DNA of 64,000 bases. Source: Paenalkalicoccus suaedae. GTDB lineage: Bacteria > Bacillota > Bacilli > Bacillales > Salisediminibacteriaceae. The position numbers and the translations under genes were made by a program. This document shows positions 1 through 8,532 of this stretch, piece after piece; the first letter of the stretch is position 1; each line of letters begins with the position of its first letter. The stretch spans positions 2,914,001 to 2,978,000 of the forward strand of contig NZ_CP041372.2 of the NCBI RefSeq assembly GCF_006965545.2, given 5' to 3'. The notes under the pieces were generated by a model. That model did no database searches. It was not told the DNA's origin and worked only from the letters and a program-made list of their open reading frames with translations.

Positions 1-888
1 TTTGGCTTTGTCCCGCAAATGCCTAAGCTTAATACCGAAAATCCAGAAGTAAAGGCGTATCTGTTAGAAGTAGCGCGCTACTGGGTCGAGGACATTGGCG
101 TGGACGGCTGGCGCCTTGATGTGGCAAACGAAGTCGACCACCGTTTTTGGAGAGAGTTCCGTGATACAGTAAAAACTGCTAATCCGGAAGCGTATATTTT
201 AGGCGAAATCTGGCACAATTCGTTAGCATGGCTACAAGGTGACCAGTTTGATGCAGTGATGAACTATCCTGTTACAAATAGTATTCTCGACTTTTTCGTC
301 AAGGATGAAATTGACGCTGAGTCCTTTATGGGTCGCTTAGAGCAACTCTTAATCGCATATCCGCTCCAGGCGAATGAGGCGACATTTAATCTATTAGACT
401 CGCACGACACACCACGTCTATTGACGCTTGCGGAAGGAAACAAAAAGCGCATGAAGCTTGCAGCGCTGTTCCAGCTCACGTATTTAGGCGCGCCGTGTAT
501 TTATTATGGCGATGAGATCGGTATGGACGGTGGTGGAGATCCAGACTGCCGCAAGCCGATGGTCTGGGAAAAGGACCGTCAGGACAAGGACATGTTTGCG
601 TTCTATAAGAAGCTGATTCAGCTACGCAAGGACTACCGCGCGCTACGCGACGGAAGCTTTACGTTCTTGAAGGCAGAAAAGGACGCGAAGTACGTGGCGT
701 TTGAGCGTGAAGATGACGCGAATCACTTCGTTGTTGTCATGAATAGTGACGAGAAGAAGACGAAGGTGAAGCTACCAGCTGAAGGAAGCTTTGTTGATAT
801 GCTTACTGGTAAGTCGTATAAGGCGTCGCGTGGGACGCTGGTGGTTGAGGTTGAGGGATTAGAAGCTGTGGTGTTGAAGGCTGAGTAA
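1..888 (+). CDS. GH13 alpha-glucan hydrolase (neopullulanase/maltogenic amylase type), 3' part
   Basis: The reading frame is open from base 1, so only about 295 C-terminal residues are present. The three GH13 catalytic regions are visible: the nucleophile Asp in GWRLDVANEVD, the acid/base Glu in ILGEIWH and the third Asp in LLDSHDT, followed by a small beta-sandwich C-terminal domain. The VANEVD and GEIWH variants are typical of the neopullulanase, cyclomaltodextrinase and maltogenic amylase group (GH13_20), which hydrolyse alpha-1,4 links in cyclodextrins, pullulan and short maltodextrins, usually in the cytoplasm. The exact substrate cannot be told without the N-terminal domain. No downstream partner gene follows; the next DNA is repeat and a terminator. 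Confidence 0.88.
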   Translation, partial: FGFVPQMPKLNTENPEVKAYLLEVARYWVEDIGVDGWRLDVANEVDHRFWREFRDTVKTANPEAYILGEIWHNSLAWLQGDQFDAVMNYPVTNSILDFFVKDEIDAESFMGRLEQLLIAYPLQANEATFNLLDSHDTPRLLTLAEGNKKRMKLAALFQLTYLGAPCIYYGDEIGMDGGGDPDCRKPMVWEKDRQDKDMFAFYKKLIQLRKDYRALRDGSFTFLKAEKDAKYVAFEREDDANHFVVVMNSDEKKTKVKLPAEGSFVDMLTGKSYKASRGTLVVEVEGLEAVVLKAE

Positions 889-980
889 GTTTACCTTTCT
901 TAGGCTCTTCGAGCCTTTTGATTGCTAAGTGCTAACTAGTTTAGTTCAGCTCTTCGAGCTTTATATAATGAGGTAAGAGG

Positions 981-1143
981 CTTCAGCTCTACGAACGCCC
1001 TACGACATTCGTGGGCTCGGCGCTTGAGCCTCCTCGTTGGCAGAGGTCGACTGTCGTCTTCCTCTAAACGCCTTCCTGTGGGGTCTCAAGCACCTCGACT
1101 TCCCACGAATTGTCTCCGGACGTTCTTCGAGTCTGCCGCCTTT
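981..1143 (-). repeat. R1 dispersed repeat, copy 1
   Basis: First of eight copies of a hairpin-forming intergenic element (others at 4727, 6533, 13141, 13671, 35551, 38191, 50455). The end blocks, an AGCTC..GAGCTG motif, a GACATTCGGAGACAAT-like block and the complementary GATGTCGTAGAGTGTCC block, are recognisable here in reverse orientation. The preceding 897-975 holds two GCTCTTCGAGC palindromes plus the CTAACTAGTTTAG satellite seen next to other R1 copies. Confidence 0.7.
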
Positions 1144-1233
1144 GTTCTTTTTGTAGAAAGGGCAAATGTAAAAGCTTTATTATAGTAGTTCACTTGTAAA
1201 ACATTAACTTCGTTATATTGCTTAACATCAAAC

Positions 1234-1270
1234 AACCGACAATTCCTCAAAGGGATTGTCGGTTATTTTG
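1234..1270. terminator. Intrinsic terminator between convergent genes
   Basis: Perfect 10-bp stem AACCGACAAT with ATTGTCGGTT around a short loop, followed by a T-rich tail. It lies between the plus-strand glycosidase and the minus-strand gene at 1305 and could serve both. Confidence 0.75.
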
Positions 1271-1304
1271 GTCTTCTTAACTAATAAGCAGGTACCTTAC
1301 ACAA

Positions 1305-1709
1305 TTACTGTGATTCATAGTCTTCCATTAATTTCGTGTGTAGCTCTCTGACGGTAGAAGCTAACTGTTCTACTGATACGTTATCTTCTTGAAATTCGAT
1401 AAAGGCAGTTTCGTAATCAGAAAATAGCTCTCTGTATTCGCGATTCCGCTCCGACATGTCACTATTAAAGCCGTATACGTTTCGTGTAGCGTTGGTAACA
1501 GTTAGAGAGTAAATCTCTATATTGCTGTTTGACTCTGGTGAGTCTTCTAAATACGTTGCAAATTGATCTGTTGCAAGCACCGTTTGGTAAAGTGCACGGC
1601 TATATTGATGATCCAGTTCTTTTTGAGATTGATAAAGTGAGAATGAGAGAATTAAAACAATTGTTATTAACAAAGCAAGCAGTATCAACCATGATTTTTT
1701 CGAGAACAT
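1305..1709 (-). CDS. Membrane-anchored hypothetical protein, 134 aa
   Basis: I do not recognise the family. The protein begins with two lysines and one strong hydrophobic helix (about residues 7-26), then about 105 polar, charged residues predicted mostly helical and acidic, as in a bitopic protein with an extracytoplasmic domain. GAAAGGA lies 6 bases before the ATG. It stands alone, with a terminator shared with the upstream glycosidase; nothing in the context suggests a partner. Confidence 0.6.
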   Translation of the reverse strand: MFSKKSWLILLALLITIVLILSFSLYQSQKELDHQYSRALYQTVLATDQFATYLEDSPESNSNIEIYSLTVTNATRNVYGFNSDMSERNREYRELFSDYETAFIEFQEDNVSVEQLASTVRELHTKLMEDYESQ

Positions 1710-2114
1710 ATAAATCCTTTCTTTGAGTTAAAGTGAGGCGTTCTATGATTTATTTTGCCTACTCAACTATAACTAGCTATTGTTCCAGTAAGTATAAAGA
1801 TCTTAATAGTTATAGACCGTAACATTCATAGTAAATGATGTAAAGGGCTTTATGATGGGGCTGATTGCTGATTGAAGATGTATGAACGACGACTCAAGGT
1901 AAGCCGTTTTCTGTTTAAATAATATTAATGCCTTCACATCTTTCTTTCTACTTAGTAAATATAACCATTCCATTCATTGATAGTATCGACCACTCGTTTG
2001 AAACTTGTTTGATTTTCTAATCGTATAATACTAATGAATAATAGTTACATTAATATATATTTATGGAATTTATTAAAGAATCATTTTAGGTTTGTTCAAT
2101 AGGAGGCTCTCACT
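1710..2114. other. Intergenic, divergent promoter region
   Basis: About 400 AT-rich bases between divergent genes. I see no open frame, repeat or hairpin worth naming; it must hold the promoters of both neighbours. Confidence 0.5.
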
Positions 2115-2804
2115 ATGAGGTTTAGTGTAAGAGATGTATTAAAAACGATGATTATTAGTTTAACGTGGATTATCTTATTAAGTATACCAACAATCATTAT
2201 TCTTGCTGACGTGACCCATGCCCTAGAGTTTTCGCTAAGCATAATAAGCATAATCGTATTATCCACAGTAATTTTATCAATTAATAAATACATGCTAAGA
2301 AAAAACGGACTTAGTTGGGAGGCATTGGGGTTTAGAAGATTAAATAAGCAGCAACTCATTAAGTTAGCATGGCAAATACCATTACTATGGTTTTTAATGG
2401 TTGCTACTCAAGTCCTTTTTCTTATGATTTATTTTGGGAATGATATGCAAAACCTTTCTAGTCCGCAAAATGGTACCGCTTCTTTAAACATCACTATTTT
2501 TACTTTCTTTGCAGCATTGATAGCTATCGCTTTTGTTACACCAATTATCGAGGAAATTATTTTTCGGGGAGGGATACTAGAGGCCTTGAGTAACAAATTT
2601 AGTGTGCCTATCGCAATTTTAATAAGTTCAATTCTATTTGTATTAGCCCATCCTATAACGCTTATTATGCCTGGGCTGATTGTGGCTGGCTTATCTCTAG
2701 GGTACTTATATCAAAAGTATAACAGTATTTATGCACCTCTCCTTCATCATATGTTTATCAATACTATTAATGTCCTTGCAGTGAGCTCCGCTGCTCTCGT
2801 ATAA
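2115..2804 (+). CDS. CPBP-family intramembrane glutamic protease
   Basis: A 229-residue polytopic membrane protein with about six to seven hydrophobic segments. The C-terminal half carries the CPBP (CAAX protease and bacteriocin-processing) signature: the EExxxR motif as EEIIFRG near residue 152, FVLAHP near 180 and the late LLHHMFINT motif, which supply the catalytic Glu/Arg and His residues. Relatives cleave membrane proteins or peptides; in lactic acid bacteria some give immunity to bacteriocins. AGGAGG sits 8 bases before the ATG. It is monocistronic and no bacteriocin gene is adjacent, so the substrate is unknown. Confidence 0.82.
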   Translation: MRFSVRDVLKTMIISLTWIILLSIPTIIILADVTHALEFSLSIISIIVLSTVILSINKYMLRKNGLSWEALGFRRLNKQQLIKLAWQIPLLWFLMVATQVLFLMIYFGNDMQNLSSPQNGTASLNITIFTFFAALIAIAFVTPIIEEIIFRGGILEALSNKFSVPIAILISSILFVLAHPITLIMPGLIVAGLSLGYLYQKYNSIYAPLLHHMFINTINVLAVSSAALV

Positions 2805-2873
2805 ATAAGTCAGCTATTATAGATAGTTATAAAATGATTTTCTGTTAAAGATGATGAAGTGATGTGTCCCTAA

Positions 2874-3188
2874 TTACATTACTGGTTCACCTATTATCAA
2901 AACACTAGACTCAATAACTGGGTAAGAAGGATCTTCTTGCTCTCCTAATTCATTATGATAATGGGCACTTGCATCATAATCTATATAGACAGTTATATAT
3001 AAATGCTCCGTTAACATTTCTTCTAAATCTTTTTCTGTAATAGATTCATTGTCTACAGTGAGAATACTTAGGTTATCTGTGCGCGGAATCGCAATTACCT
3101 TTTGATCGCTGTTATAGTCTAGCTTCTCCTGTTGTGCATAGGATGAATAGGCTTCATTTACATTTACACTAAAATGATCACTATCCAT
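2874..3188 (-). CDS. Hypothetical soluble protein downstream of a lipoprotein
   Basis: About 104 residues, acidic, no signal peptide, family not recognised. The frame could begin at a TTG three codons earlier, but AAGG spaced 8 bases before the ATG at 3188 favours this start. It begins about 20 bases after the stop of the lipoprotein gene upstream on the same strand, so the two are very likely cotranscribed. The absence of a signal while its neighbours are lipoproteins may mean it is a displaced C-terminal part. Confidence 0.5.
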   Translation of the reverse strand: MDSDHFSVNVNEAYSSYAQQEKLDYNSDQKVIAIPRTDNLSILTVDNESITEKDLEEMLTEHLYITVYIDYDASAHYHNELGEQEDPSYPVIESSVLIIGEPVM

Positions 3189-3206
3189 CGACAACAACCT
3201 TGCCTG

Positions 3207-3677
3207 TTAATAATTTTCTACGTTCACTGACGCTTGATCGGTTTCCAATTCACTCTCCACTTGTAACTCATAATGCTCATCGTTGTAATAGAATGTGGCT
3301 GTTACACTTAAAACTCCATTTTCATATTCTTGAATATTTTCGTTCACTAGCACTTCCTCTACATAAGGGTTATTGCCTTCTAGTGTAAATGTAGTTGCTA
3401 TATCTGCGACGTCTACTGTATAGACGTCGTCGCCTACGTATAACGCAGAGGTGAATGGTCGAGAGGAAGATTGAATGTCGATTTCGCTTTCTTCTCCAAG
3501 ATAGCGGATCGCCTTATAATAGGTATTTTCGTCTTCTAATAGCGCAAGTTCAAACTCTTCATGAGTATCTGTAACAACAACGTCATAAGGATACTCGGCT
3601 TGGCTGTTTGCTTGATCTGCGTCTTCACTACACCCTACTAAAACAAGCATGGACGCAACTACTAATAGCTTTTTCAT
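3207..3677 (-). CDS. Small lipoprotein, unknown function
   Basis: 156 residues starting with a classical lipoprotein signal: two lysines, hydrophobic stretch, then the lipobox LVGC with Cys at about residue 16. The remainder is acidic and rich in beta-prone stretches. The frame is open for another 32 codons upstream, but GGAAAGGGAG directly before the ATG at 3677 and the signal peptide decide the start. Second gene of a probable operon 4116-2874 of three minus-strand genes, all small and acidic. Family not recognised. Confidence 0.7.
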   Translation of the reverse strand: MKKLLVVASMLVLVGCSEDADQANSQAEYPYDVVVTDTHEEFELALLEDENTYYKAIRYLGEESEIDIQSSSRPFTSALYVGDDVYTVDVADIATTFTLEGNNPYVEEVLVNENIQEYENGVLSVTATFYYNDEHYELQVESELETDQASVNVENY

Positions 3678-3714
3678 AACATCGCTCCCTTTCCAGCCTA
3701 TATAGTAGTAAGCT

Positions 3715-4116
3715 CTATCGAATTTTAATGTAATCAGCGTCAGCGGATGGCGGTGAGCTCTCCTCATATCCACGAGTTAATCTGAATTCCACGGTATCCC
3801 CTTTTTCTATATCGGTTAACTTAATTTCGTTTCTGTTTTCGTCATAGATGGTTGGCTCGTAAGCTTCCTCGAGATAAATAGTTAACTCTGGATTATCTTC
3901 GTACTGGAGCCACTCAGTAGGACTAACTGATATTATTTTCTCTGAATGGACCTCAAGCACCGTCGCAACTTTCAACTCTTCTTCATCCACCTGCTCTGGC
4001 GCATTACCGTCATCTCCATTAACAGAGGATGCATCCGCATGTATCTCATCACTTTCGTTCTGCTCCGAACATCCTGCCACTATCAACATAAGCAGCACAA
4101 TAACAATTGCTTTCAC
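3715..4116 (-). CDS. Small lipoprotein, possibly DUF3221-like
   Basis: 133 residues with a GTG start placed 6-7 bases after GAGGAGG. The signal peptide ends in the lipobox IVAGC (Cys near residue 16), followed by a low-complexity acidic linker and a domain of about 80 residues with an EVHSEKIISVSP-like strand and a KGDTVEFRL strand, reminiscent of the OB-like DUF3221 lipoproteins of Bacillus; that family call is tentative. It is the first gene of the lipoprotein operon. Confidence 0.65.
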   Translation of the reverse strand: MKAIVIVLLMLIVAGCSEQNESDEIHADASSVNGDDGNAPEQVDEEELKVATVLEVHSEKIISVSPTEWLQYEDNPELTIYLEEAYEPTIYDENRNEIKLTDIEKGDTVEFRLTRGYEESSPPSADADYIKIR

Positions 4117-4243
4117 CCTACCCCTCCTCAGAAAACCTAGTAACGCGCTTCTAAAGTGTTAGTCGATTTCTAAAAAAGGAACGTTACATAAATGGTAAAC
4201 TTCGTTTTAAATGCCTTATAAATCCTTCTCCTAATTCATAAAG

Positions 4244-4290
4244 AAAAAAACCGTATTCTCGCTTTAATTTCAAAAGCAATGATACGGTTT
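4244..4290 (-). terminator. Hairpin with U-tract on the minus strand
   Basis: Stem AAACCGTAT with ATACGGTTT plus an inner GCTTT/AAAGC helix; an A7 run at the left edge becomes the U-tract of minus-strand RNA. It lies upstream of the lipoprotein operon rather than after a gene, so it may stop antisense transcription or act as a leader attenuator. Confidence 0.45.
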
Positions 4291-4424
4291 CGTCGTGGCA
4301 TTTATTATCATAATGGGCAATATAACAGAGACAACCTTACGTTTATAAACTTTAACAACCCGCTCTTCTTTGATACTATTAAACTAGCTTTTCAACTATC
4401 AAGAAAGAATGAGGAGGCGCTTAG

Positions 4425-4706
4425 TTGTTTGATCACATGTCGGATGGAATGGCGTTGAGCATTTTATTAGAAGTCCTCGTTGTAGGCGGTATCTGGTTTT
4501 TAATTTTCCTCGGAATCATTTATGCTACTACGACATTCGTTCCTTACGGATTCATTATCATCCAATTCCTATTCTTATTTACGTTATTACTCTTCACAAA
4601 CACGCTCATCCAATCTCCACTAACACTATCCTTCGAAGACATACCCATCGTTTGGTACTCCACATCGTTTATCGTGCTTTATGTACATATGCACAGAAAT
4701 AAATAG
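4425..4706 (+). CDS. Small hydrophobic membrane protein
   Basis: 93 residues with three hydrophobic segments (about 12-32, 37-57, 67-85). A TTG start is chosen because GAGGAGG lies exactly 7 bases before it; the next in-frame ATG is only four codons later and would be too far from that site. Family not recognised. Confidence 0.6.
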   Translation: MFDHMSDGMALSILLEVLVVGGIWFLIFLGIIYATTTFVPYGFIIIQFLFLFTLLLFTNTLIQSPLTLSFEDIPIVWYSTSFIVLYVHMHRNK

Positions 4707-4726
4707 TACATAGTAGATACAATTTA

Positions 4727-4877
4727 AGAGCAGGCAGACTCGTAGGACATTCGGAGACAATCCATAGGAATAGGCTGTGAATGAGACCCCGCAGGGAAGG
4801 CGATCTTTGCCGAACCGAGGAGGCTCAGGCACAGACCCTATGGATGTCGGAGAGTGTCCGGAGAGCTGACTGCTCTT
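4727..4877 (+). repeat. R1 dispersed repeat, copy 2
   Basis: Sense-orientation copy. GGACATTCGGAGACAATCC and the later CCCTATGGATGTCGGAGAG block can pair to form the outer helix. The middle third differs from other copies while the ends are kept. Confidence 0.75.
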
Positions 4878-4901
4878 ACTCTTAATACAAATTAAACTGT
4901 A

Positions 4902-4992
4902 AGTAACTAGTTAGCACTTAAGCATTTAAAGCTCGAAGAGCTTAAAAACTGGTTTGCACTTCATCGATTGAAGCTCGAAGAGCTAGATTCCA
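4902..4992 (+). repeat. R1-associated satellite, two units
   Basis: Two units of about 45-60 bp, each holding the AGCTCGAAGAGCT palindrome next to a variant of CTAGTTAGCACTT. The same unit flanks R1 copies at 897, 6405 and 13005. Confidence 0.6.
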
Positions 4993-4998
4993 GAGTCC

Positions 4999-5955
4999 CT
5001 ACCCGTTTTTCTGTAAAAAGAACTGAAAGATCGTATCTCTGAAGCCTGAGAGATCCTCGTGGCCGAAGTCTGGATAAATCTCGACGCACTTTGGACCAGT
5101 GAGCTTATTGTACGCCGCAAACTGTGTCGACGGCGGGCAAATCGCGTCTGCGAGGCCAGTGCCCATGAGCACGTCCGCCTTCACGCGCGGCGCGAGATGC
5201 TGAATATCGATGTAGCCGAGACGACGGAAGGTCTCATCGACATGCTTGTGCGTCGGATCGAAGCGGCGGAAATAGCGACGAATATCCTCGTAGGCATCGA
5301 CCGCAAGATCCATCTCCCACACACGCTTGTAGTCGCTCAAAAACGGATAAACCGTTGCCACACGCGACACACGAGGCTCGAGCGCTGCACAAACTAGCGC
5401 GAGCGCGCCGCCCTGCGACCAGCCAGTCGCGTAGACGTCGGTCACATGCTCCTGATCAAGTGCGATTCCAGCTAGCTGCGCGCAATCCAAAAACACGCTC
5501 CGGTAAAACAAATCCTTCGGCTCGCCTGCAAGCCCGCGGGTAATGTGCCCCTGCTGCGTGTTGCCGATCACTCCTCCAACATCCTCCGACAAACCACCCT
5601 GCCCGCGAACGTCGAGCGAAAACACCGAGAAACCAGCCGCCGCAAAGCCTAGCTTTGTCTGCCAGTCACCAGAATTCGTGCCATACCCATGGAACTCCAC
5701 AATCGCCGTTCCAGGCTGCACATTTTTAGGACGCACATATTTCGCATGCACCCGCGCGCCCTTCACACCCGTAAAATACAGATCAAAACAGTCCGCAAAA
5801 GGCGTCTGGAACGCCGCCTCTCGTATTTCGATCTGCGCGTCCACCTCTGAGAGCTCCTTTAACGCTGCCTCCCAGTACGCATCAAAATCCTCCGGCCGCG
5901 GATTGCGCCCCGCATACTCATACAAAGCCTCAATTGGTAAATCCGTCAGTGGCAT
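4999..5955 (-). CDS. Acetylxylan esterase / cephalosporin-C deacetylase (CE7)
   Basis: 318 residues, the usual length of CE7 alpha/beta-hydrolases that remove acetyl groups from xylo-oligosaccharides and small acetylated compounds in the cytoplasm. Visible features: the N-terminal PRPEDFDAYW motif, the RGQGG oxyanion motif, the nucleophile elbow GWSQGG, the acid Asp in TGLADAICPPS and the catalytic His in PDFGHED. Its start lies 26 bases inside the preceding gene (stop 5930), so the two are translationally linked. No xylan genes are nearby, so the physiological substrate is open. Confidence 0.88.
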   Translation of the reverse strand: MPLTDLPIEALYEYAGRNPRPEDFDAYWEAALKELSEVDAQIEIREAAFQTPFADCFDLYFTGVKGARVHAKYVRPKNVQPGTAIVEFHGYGTNSGDWQTKLGFAAAGFSVFSLDVRGQGGLSEDVGGVIGNTQQGHITRGLAGEPKDLFYRSVFLDCAQLAGIALDQEHVTDVYATGWSQGGALALVCAALEPRVSRVATVYPFLSDYKRVWEMDLAVDAYEDIRRYFRRFDPTHKHVDETFRRLGYIDIQHLAPRVKADVLMGTGLADAICPPSTQFAAYNKLTGPKCVEIYPDFGHEDLSGFRDTIFQFFLQKNG

Positions 5956-6331
5956 CCAAGTCCCATCCCTTCGTCATCGCCAGTCGCCAGCGCTCGAGCT
6001 GTGGCAACAGTCGTTCGTGTAAAAACGACATCTTTTCTGCTGTTTGAGAAAACTCGTCGTCGAGCTTCGCTGCTGTCACGGTATACGTATAAAAGGTCTC
6101 AAGCTCTTCCTGTGCTTGTTGATCGTGAGTTATTAGCGAATGCATCGTCATATTCTCAGGACCATACGTTAACAGTCCAGTCATCACACTTTTAATGAGA
6201 CGATCCGCAATGTCGTCATCGTCCTTTATGTAGCACTCTGATGCATAGCGGAGTGCTTCCTCTACTTCTTTTAGTAAGCCTAGGTAAGACTGTAGGAATT
6301 GCTTTTGTTTGATTGTTAACTGTTTCGACAT
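5930..6331 (-). CDS. Helical hypothetical protein upstream of the esterase
   Basis: 133 residues, almost wholly helical with heptad-like spacing and no signal or membrane segment. AAAGGAGG 6 bases before the ATG at 6331 rules out the longer upstream frame. The gene overlaps the esterase start by 26 bases, so its product probably works with or controls it. Family not recognised. Confidence 0.6.
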   Translation of the reverse strand: MSKQLTIKQKQFLQSYLGLLKEVEEALRYASECYIKDDDDIADRLIKSVMTGLLTYGPENMTMHSLITHDQQAQEELETFYTYTVTAAKLDDEFSQTAEKMSFLHERLLPQLERWRLAMTKGWDLDATDGFTN

Positions 6332-6404
6332 AGGCCGCCTCCTTTCCTCTAGCTTAGCAGGAAAGTGAAGGAATTTCATACTTTGTGTTAGATCATGAGT
6401 TGAT

Positions 6405-6540
6405 AAAGTGCCAACTAGTTTTAAGAGCAAGTGCCTCAGCTCTTCGAGCTTAATTGCTTAAGGGCTAACTATTTTAGTTCAAGTACCTCAGCTCTTCGAG
6501 CTTAAATTGCCTAAGTGCCAAATAGTTTAAATCTGCTCTT
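6405..6540. repeat. R1-associated satellite, three units
   Basis: Tandem units of about 50-60 bp: AAGTGCCAACTAGTTTTAAG-like segment, spacer, then CAGCTCTTCGAGCTTAA. Three copies run directly into the R1 element that follows, suggesting the R1 end has been amplified. Confidence 0.65.
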
Positions 6541-6710
6541 CGAGCTGTCAGCCCTACGAACACTCTACGACATCCATAGGGCCGGTCTTTGAGCTTCCTC
6601 GTCGGCAGAGCTCGACTGCCGTCTCCCTCTAAACGCCTCCTGTGGGATCTCAAAAACCTCTTCCCCCTATGGATTGTCTTCGAATGTCCTCCGGGTCTGC
6701 CAGCTCTGCG
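6533..6710 (-). repeat. R1 dispersed repeat, copy 3
   Basis: Reverse-orientation, full-length copy with both complementary end blocks (GACATCCATAGGG and CCCTATGGATTGTC) intact. Confidence 0.75.
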
Positions 6711-6818
6711 TTTGATTTAAAAAGTTCATGAAATAGAGCTTTTCTTTTGTAAGAAGAGCTTACTTAAGTATGTTTTATTGGAACTTAGATAAGTGGGTCT
6801 TTAGCAATTCAGGTTTTA

Positions 6819-7009
6819 TCTACCGTATTTTGAGTAGACTGTACCGTACACAAGATTTATGTACCGTATAAAAAATAAATGTACCGTACTCATAGTTTAT
6901 GTACTTTGAGGGGAGCGTTCTCTATTAAATGTACGCTATACGAGATTTATGTACCGTGTAGAAATTTTATGTACCGTATTTGAGATAAATGTACCGTGAG
7001 CAAGATGCT
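6819..7009 (+). repeat. R3 array: 20-bp period TGTACCGTA repeats
   Basis: TGTACCGTA-like units begin at 6840, 6860, 6880, 6900, then 6930, 6950, 6970 and 6990: exact 20-bp spacing apart from one 30-bp interval. Each unit is TGTACCGTAN followed by a variable segment ending TTTA or TAAA. The reverse complement of the core, TACGGTACATAAA, matches the TACGGTTCATAAA core of arrays at 20951, 38011 and 50275. A shared block at 7027-7055 (AAAGCGAGATACG, CGCCTAGTAA) separates it from R2. Confidence 0.8.
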
Positions 7010-7095
7010 TTAAATAATACCTCTCTTAAAGCGAGATACGTACTTACGCCTAGTAAATCAATAAATAAAGAAGAGCATTTTTATAGAAAATTGTT

Positions 7096-7243
7096 ACCTC
7101 CGGTCCTCCGAAGCGAAGGTTGGCGTCTCCTAGAGGGGCACTTCCGCGCAGCGAAAATCCTTTCAGCCGGCCCCAGGACGGATGAAATAGTTGAGCAAGC
7201 CCCTCAGGAAAGCGCCAGCCGAGAGCGTAGGAGGACCGGAGGT
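7096..7243 (+). repeat. R2 palindromic element, copy 1
   Basis: About 148 bp with perfect terminal complementarity, ACCTCCGGTCCTCC at the left and GGAGGACCGGAGGT at the right. Inside lie the conserved AAAATCCTTTC and GAAATAGTTGAGCAAGC segments around an inner TTTCA/TGAAA hairpin. Six further copies occur in the window. Confidence 0.8.
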
Positions 7244-7252
7244 CCATAAAGA

Positions 7253-7275
7253 AAAAACGCCCCAAAATGGGACGC
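7253..7275 (-). terminator. fliS terminator
   Basis: On the minus strand CGTCCC, loop ATTTT, GGGGCG and then a U6 tract, a few bases past the fliS stop codon. Confidence 0.7.
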
Positions 7276-7283
7276 CTCAACTG

Positions 7284-7901
7284 TTACCCACGAAAGCTTG
7301 CCGCTACTGCCGCTGCCTGCTTTGCTTTCGCGTATGGGTTATTGATATTTTGTTTTGCGTATGGATTTACTGCTGGTTTTACTGGTGCTGCCTGCTGCTC
7401 TGCCGCTTTTGCCGGCTCCGGCTGAGGCGCGCTAGCGCTCGGAGCCGCTGCACTTGGAGCACTTCCTGTTGTTGCCGCTTGCGGCTTTGATCCAACTGGC
7501 TGTTTGTCTTGCCCGGATCCGTGGCGTTGCACACGATCTAGCTTTATGACTTCTTTCCAGGTTTCTGTAAAATCAGCAACAAATGACTCGGCATTTTTGA
7601 GTGCTTCGAGGTCGTTCTTTGTGTTGGCCTCGACGAGCTGGGATAGGATGTACTCATACAGCTGGAGCATGTTGCGGCTGACCTCGATCTCTGTGTTGAG
7701 TGTGACGGTGAGCTCGCGAATGATCGCCTGAGCCTTCATGAGCTGGAGGTTCTTCTCCTCCATGTTCTTTGCCTCAATCGCCTTCTCAGCGCGCTTAATA
7801 AACTTCAGACATCCCTCATACAGCATCAGCGTTAGCTCCCCCGCTGACTTTGTCTCCATTGATGTTTGCTTATATGTTGCGTACGGATTATTCACTGCCA
7901 T
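7284..7901 (-). CDS. fliS: Flagellar export chaperone FliS with long C-terminal tail
   Basis: FliS binds the C-terminus of unpolymerised flagellin in the cytoplasm. Residues 1-125 form the canonical four-helix domain (NNPYATYKQ start, ELTLMLYEGCLKFI helix, LNTEIEVSRNMLQLYEYI). Typical FliS is about 130 residues; this one is 205. The extra 80 residues are Ala/Pro/Gln-rich and end with two NPYAK motifs that copy the N-terminal NNPYA. Last gene of the minus-strand set fliD-fliT-flaG-fliS, though 670 bases with repeats separate it from flaG, so it probably has its own promoter. Confidence 0.92.
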   Translation of the reverse strand: MAVNNPYATYKQTSMETKSAGELTLMLYEGCLKFIKRAEKAIEAKNMEEKNLQLMKAQAIIRELTVTLNTEIEVSRNMLQLYEYILSQLVEANTKNDLEALKNAESFVADFTETWKEVIKLDRVQRHGSGQDKQPVGSKPQAATTGSAPSAAAPSASAPQPEPAKAAEQQAAPVKPAVNPYAKQNINNPYAKAKQAAAVAASFRG

Positions 7902-8145
7902 CTCAAACTCCCCTTCTAACGCACATGCGTGTCGTTCATGCTAATTTCCCTTATCATGTACTTTATATCGACCAATCTACTAAAGAGTTTAGGCTAGACG
8001 ACACATTTGTGAGAAAAAATAGTACGACTTTTGTCGATGTGGATAACTTGTAGCTGGCAGTTGGTTCACGTTGGGTTTGGGGTGCGATAGGATGCGGATT
8101 GTGTTGGTAGCTGGATAAGTGCGGTGGATAAGTGGTGTGGGGGGT

Positions 8146-8229
8146 TGGTTAATTGGTGTTGGTTTCTGGTTAATTGGCGCTCGTTTTCGGTTTATTGAGC
8201 CGCGCGAACGGTTAATCGACGCTCACTTA
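8146..8229 (+). repeat. 21-bp periodic array, four units
   Basis: Units start at 8146, 8167, 8188 and 8209. Each opens with TGGTTAATT, CGGTTTATT or CGGTTAATC and is 21 bp long. Same unit type as the array at 8372. Confidence 0.7.
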
Positions 8230-8371
8230 TAGTGGATAACTCTATATGTCTGCAGTGTTAAGATCCATTTAACCAACTGCCAGTAATCGAAGACCTAAGT
8301 TAATAAAGGGCCAGCCGCAAAGCCTACTCTTGCGTAGCTTTTTACATATTGTCATAACTGCTCCCTATAAA

Positions 8372-8518
8372 CGGTTTATTGCGGCTCGGTTTCGGTTTAT
8401 TAACCTGCTTGAACGGTTAATCGAGGCCCTGTTCCGGTTTATTAACCTGCCTGAACGGTTAATCGAGGCTCCTTTCCGGTTTATTACAACAATTTTTCGA
8501 TTAATCGCACCGTCCCCC
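8372..8518 (+). repeat. 21-bp periodic array, seven units
   Basis: Seven consecutive 21-bp units from 8372. Unit openings alternate CGGTTTATT and CGGTTAATC, with the rest of the unit partly conserved (AACCTGCNTGAA, GAGGCNCNNTTC). It is preceded by a terminator-like hairpin (8315-8340) and CATATTGTCATAACTG, a combination repeated at 17004-17060. The minus-strand frame through it is a by-product of the period being a multiple of three. Confidence 0.75.
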
Positions 8519-8532
8519 AAAAAACAGTAAAC

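Noticed and set aside
6819-7009. Possible CRISPR array
   Set aside because: The 20-bp period leaves only about 10 bases between cores, far too short for repeats plus spacers, and there are no cas genes.
7191-7490. Frame starting MSKPLRKAPAESVGGP, also at 18954
   Set aside because: It is R2 sequence translated; the two copies diverge as soon as the repeat ends.
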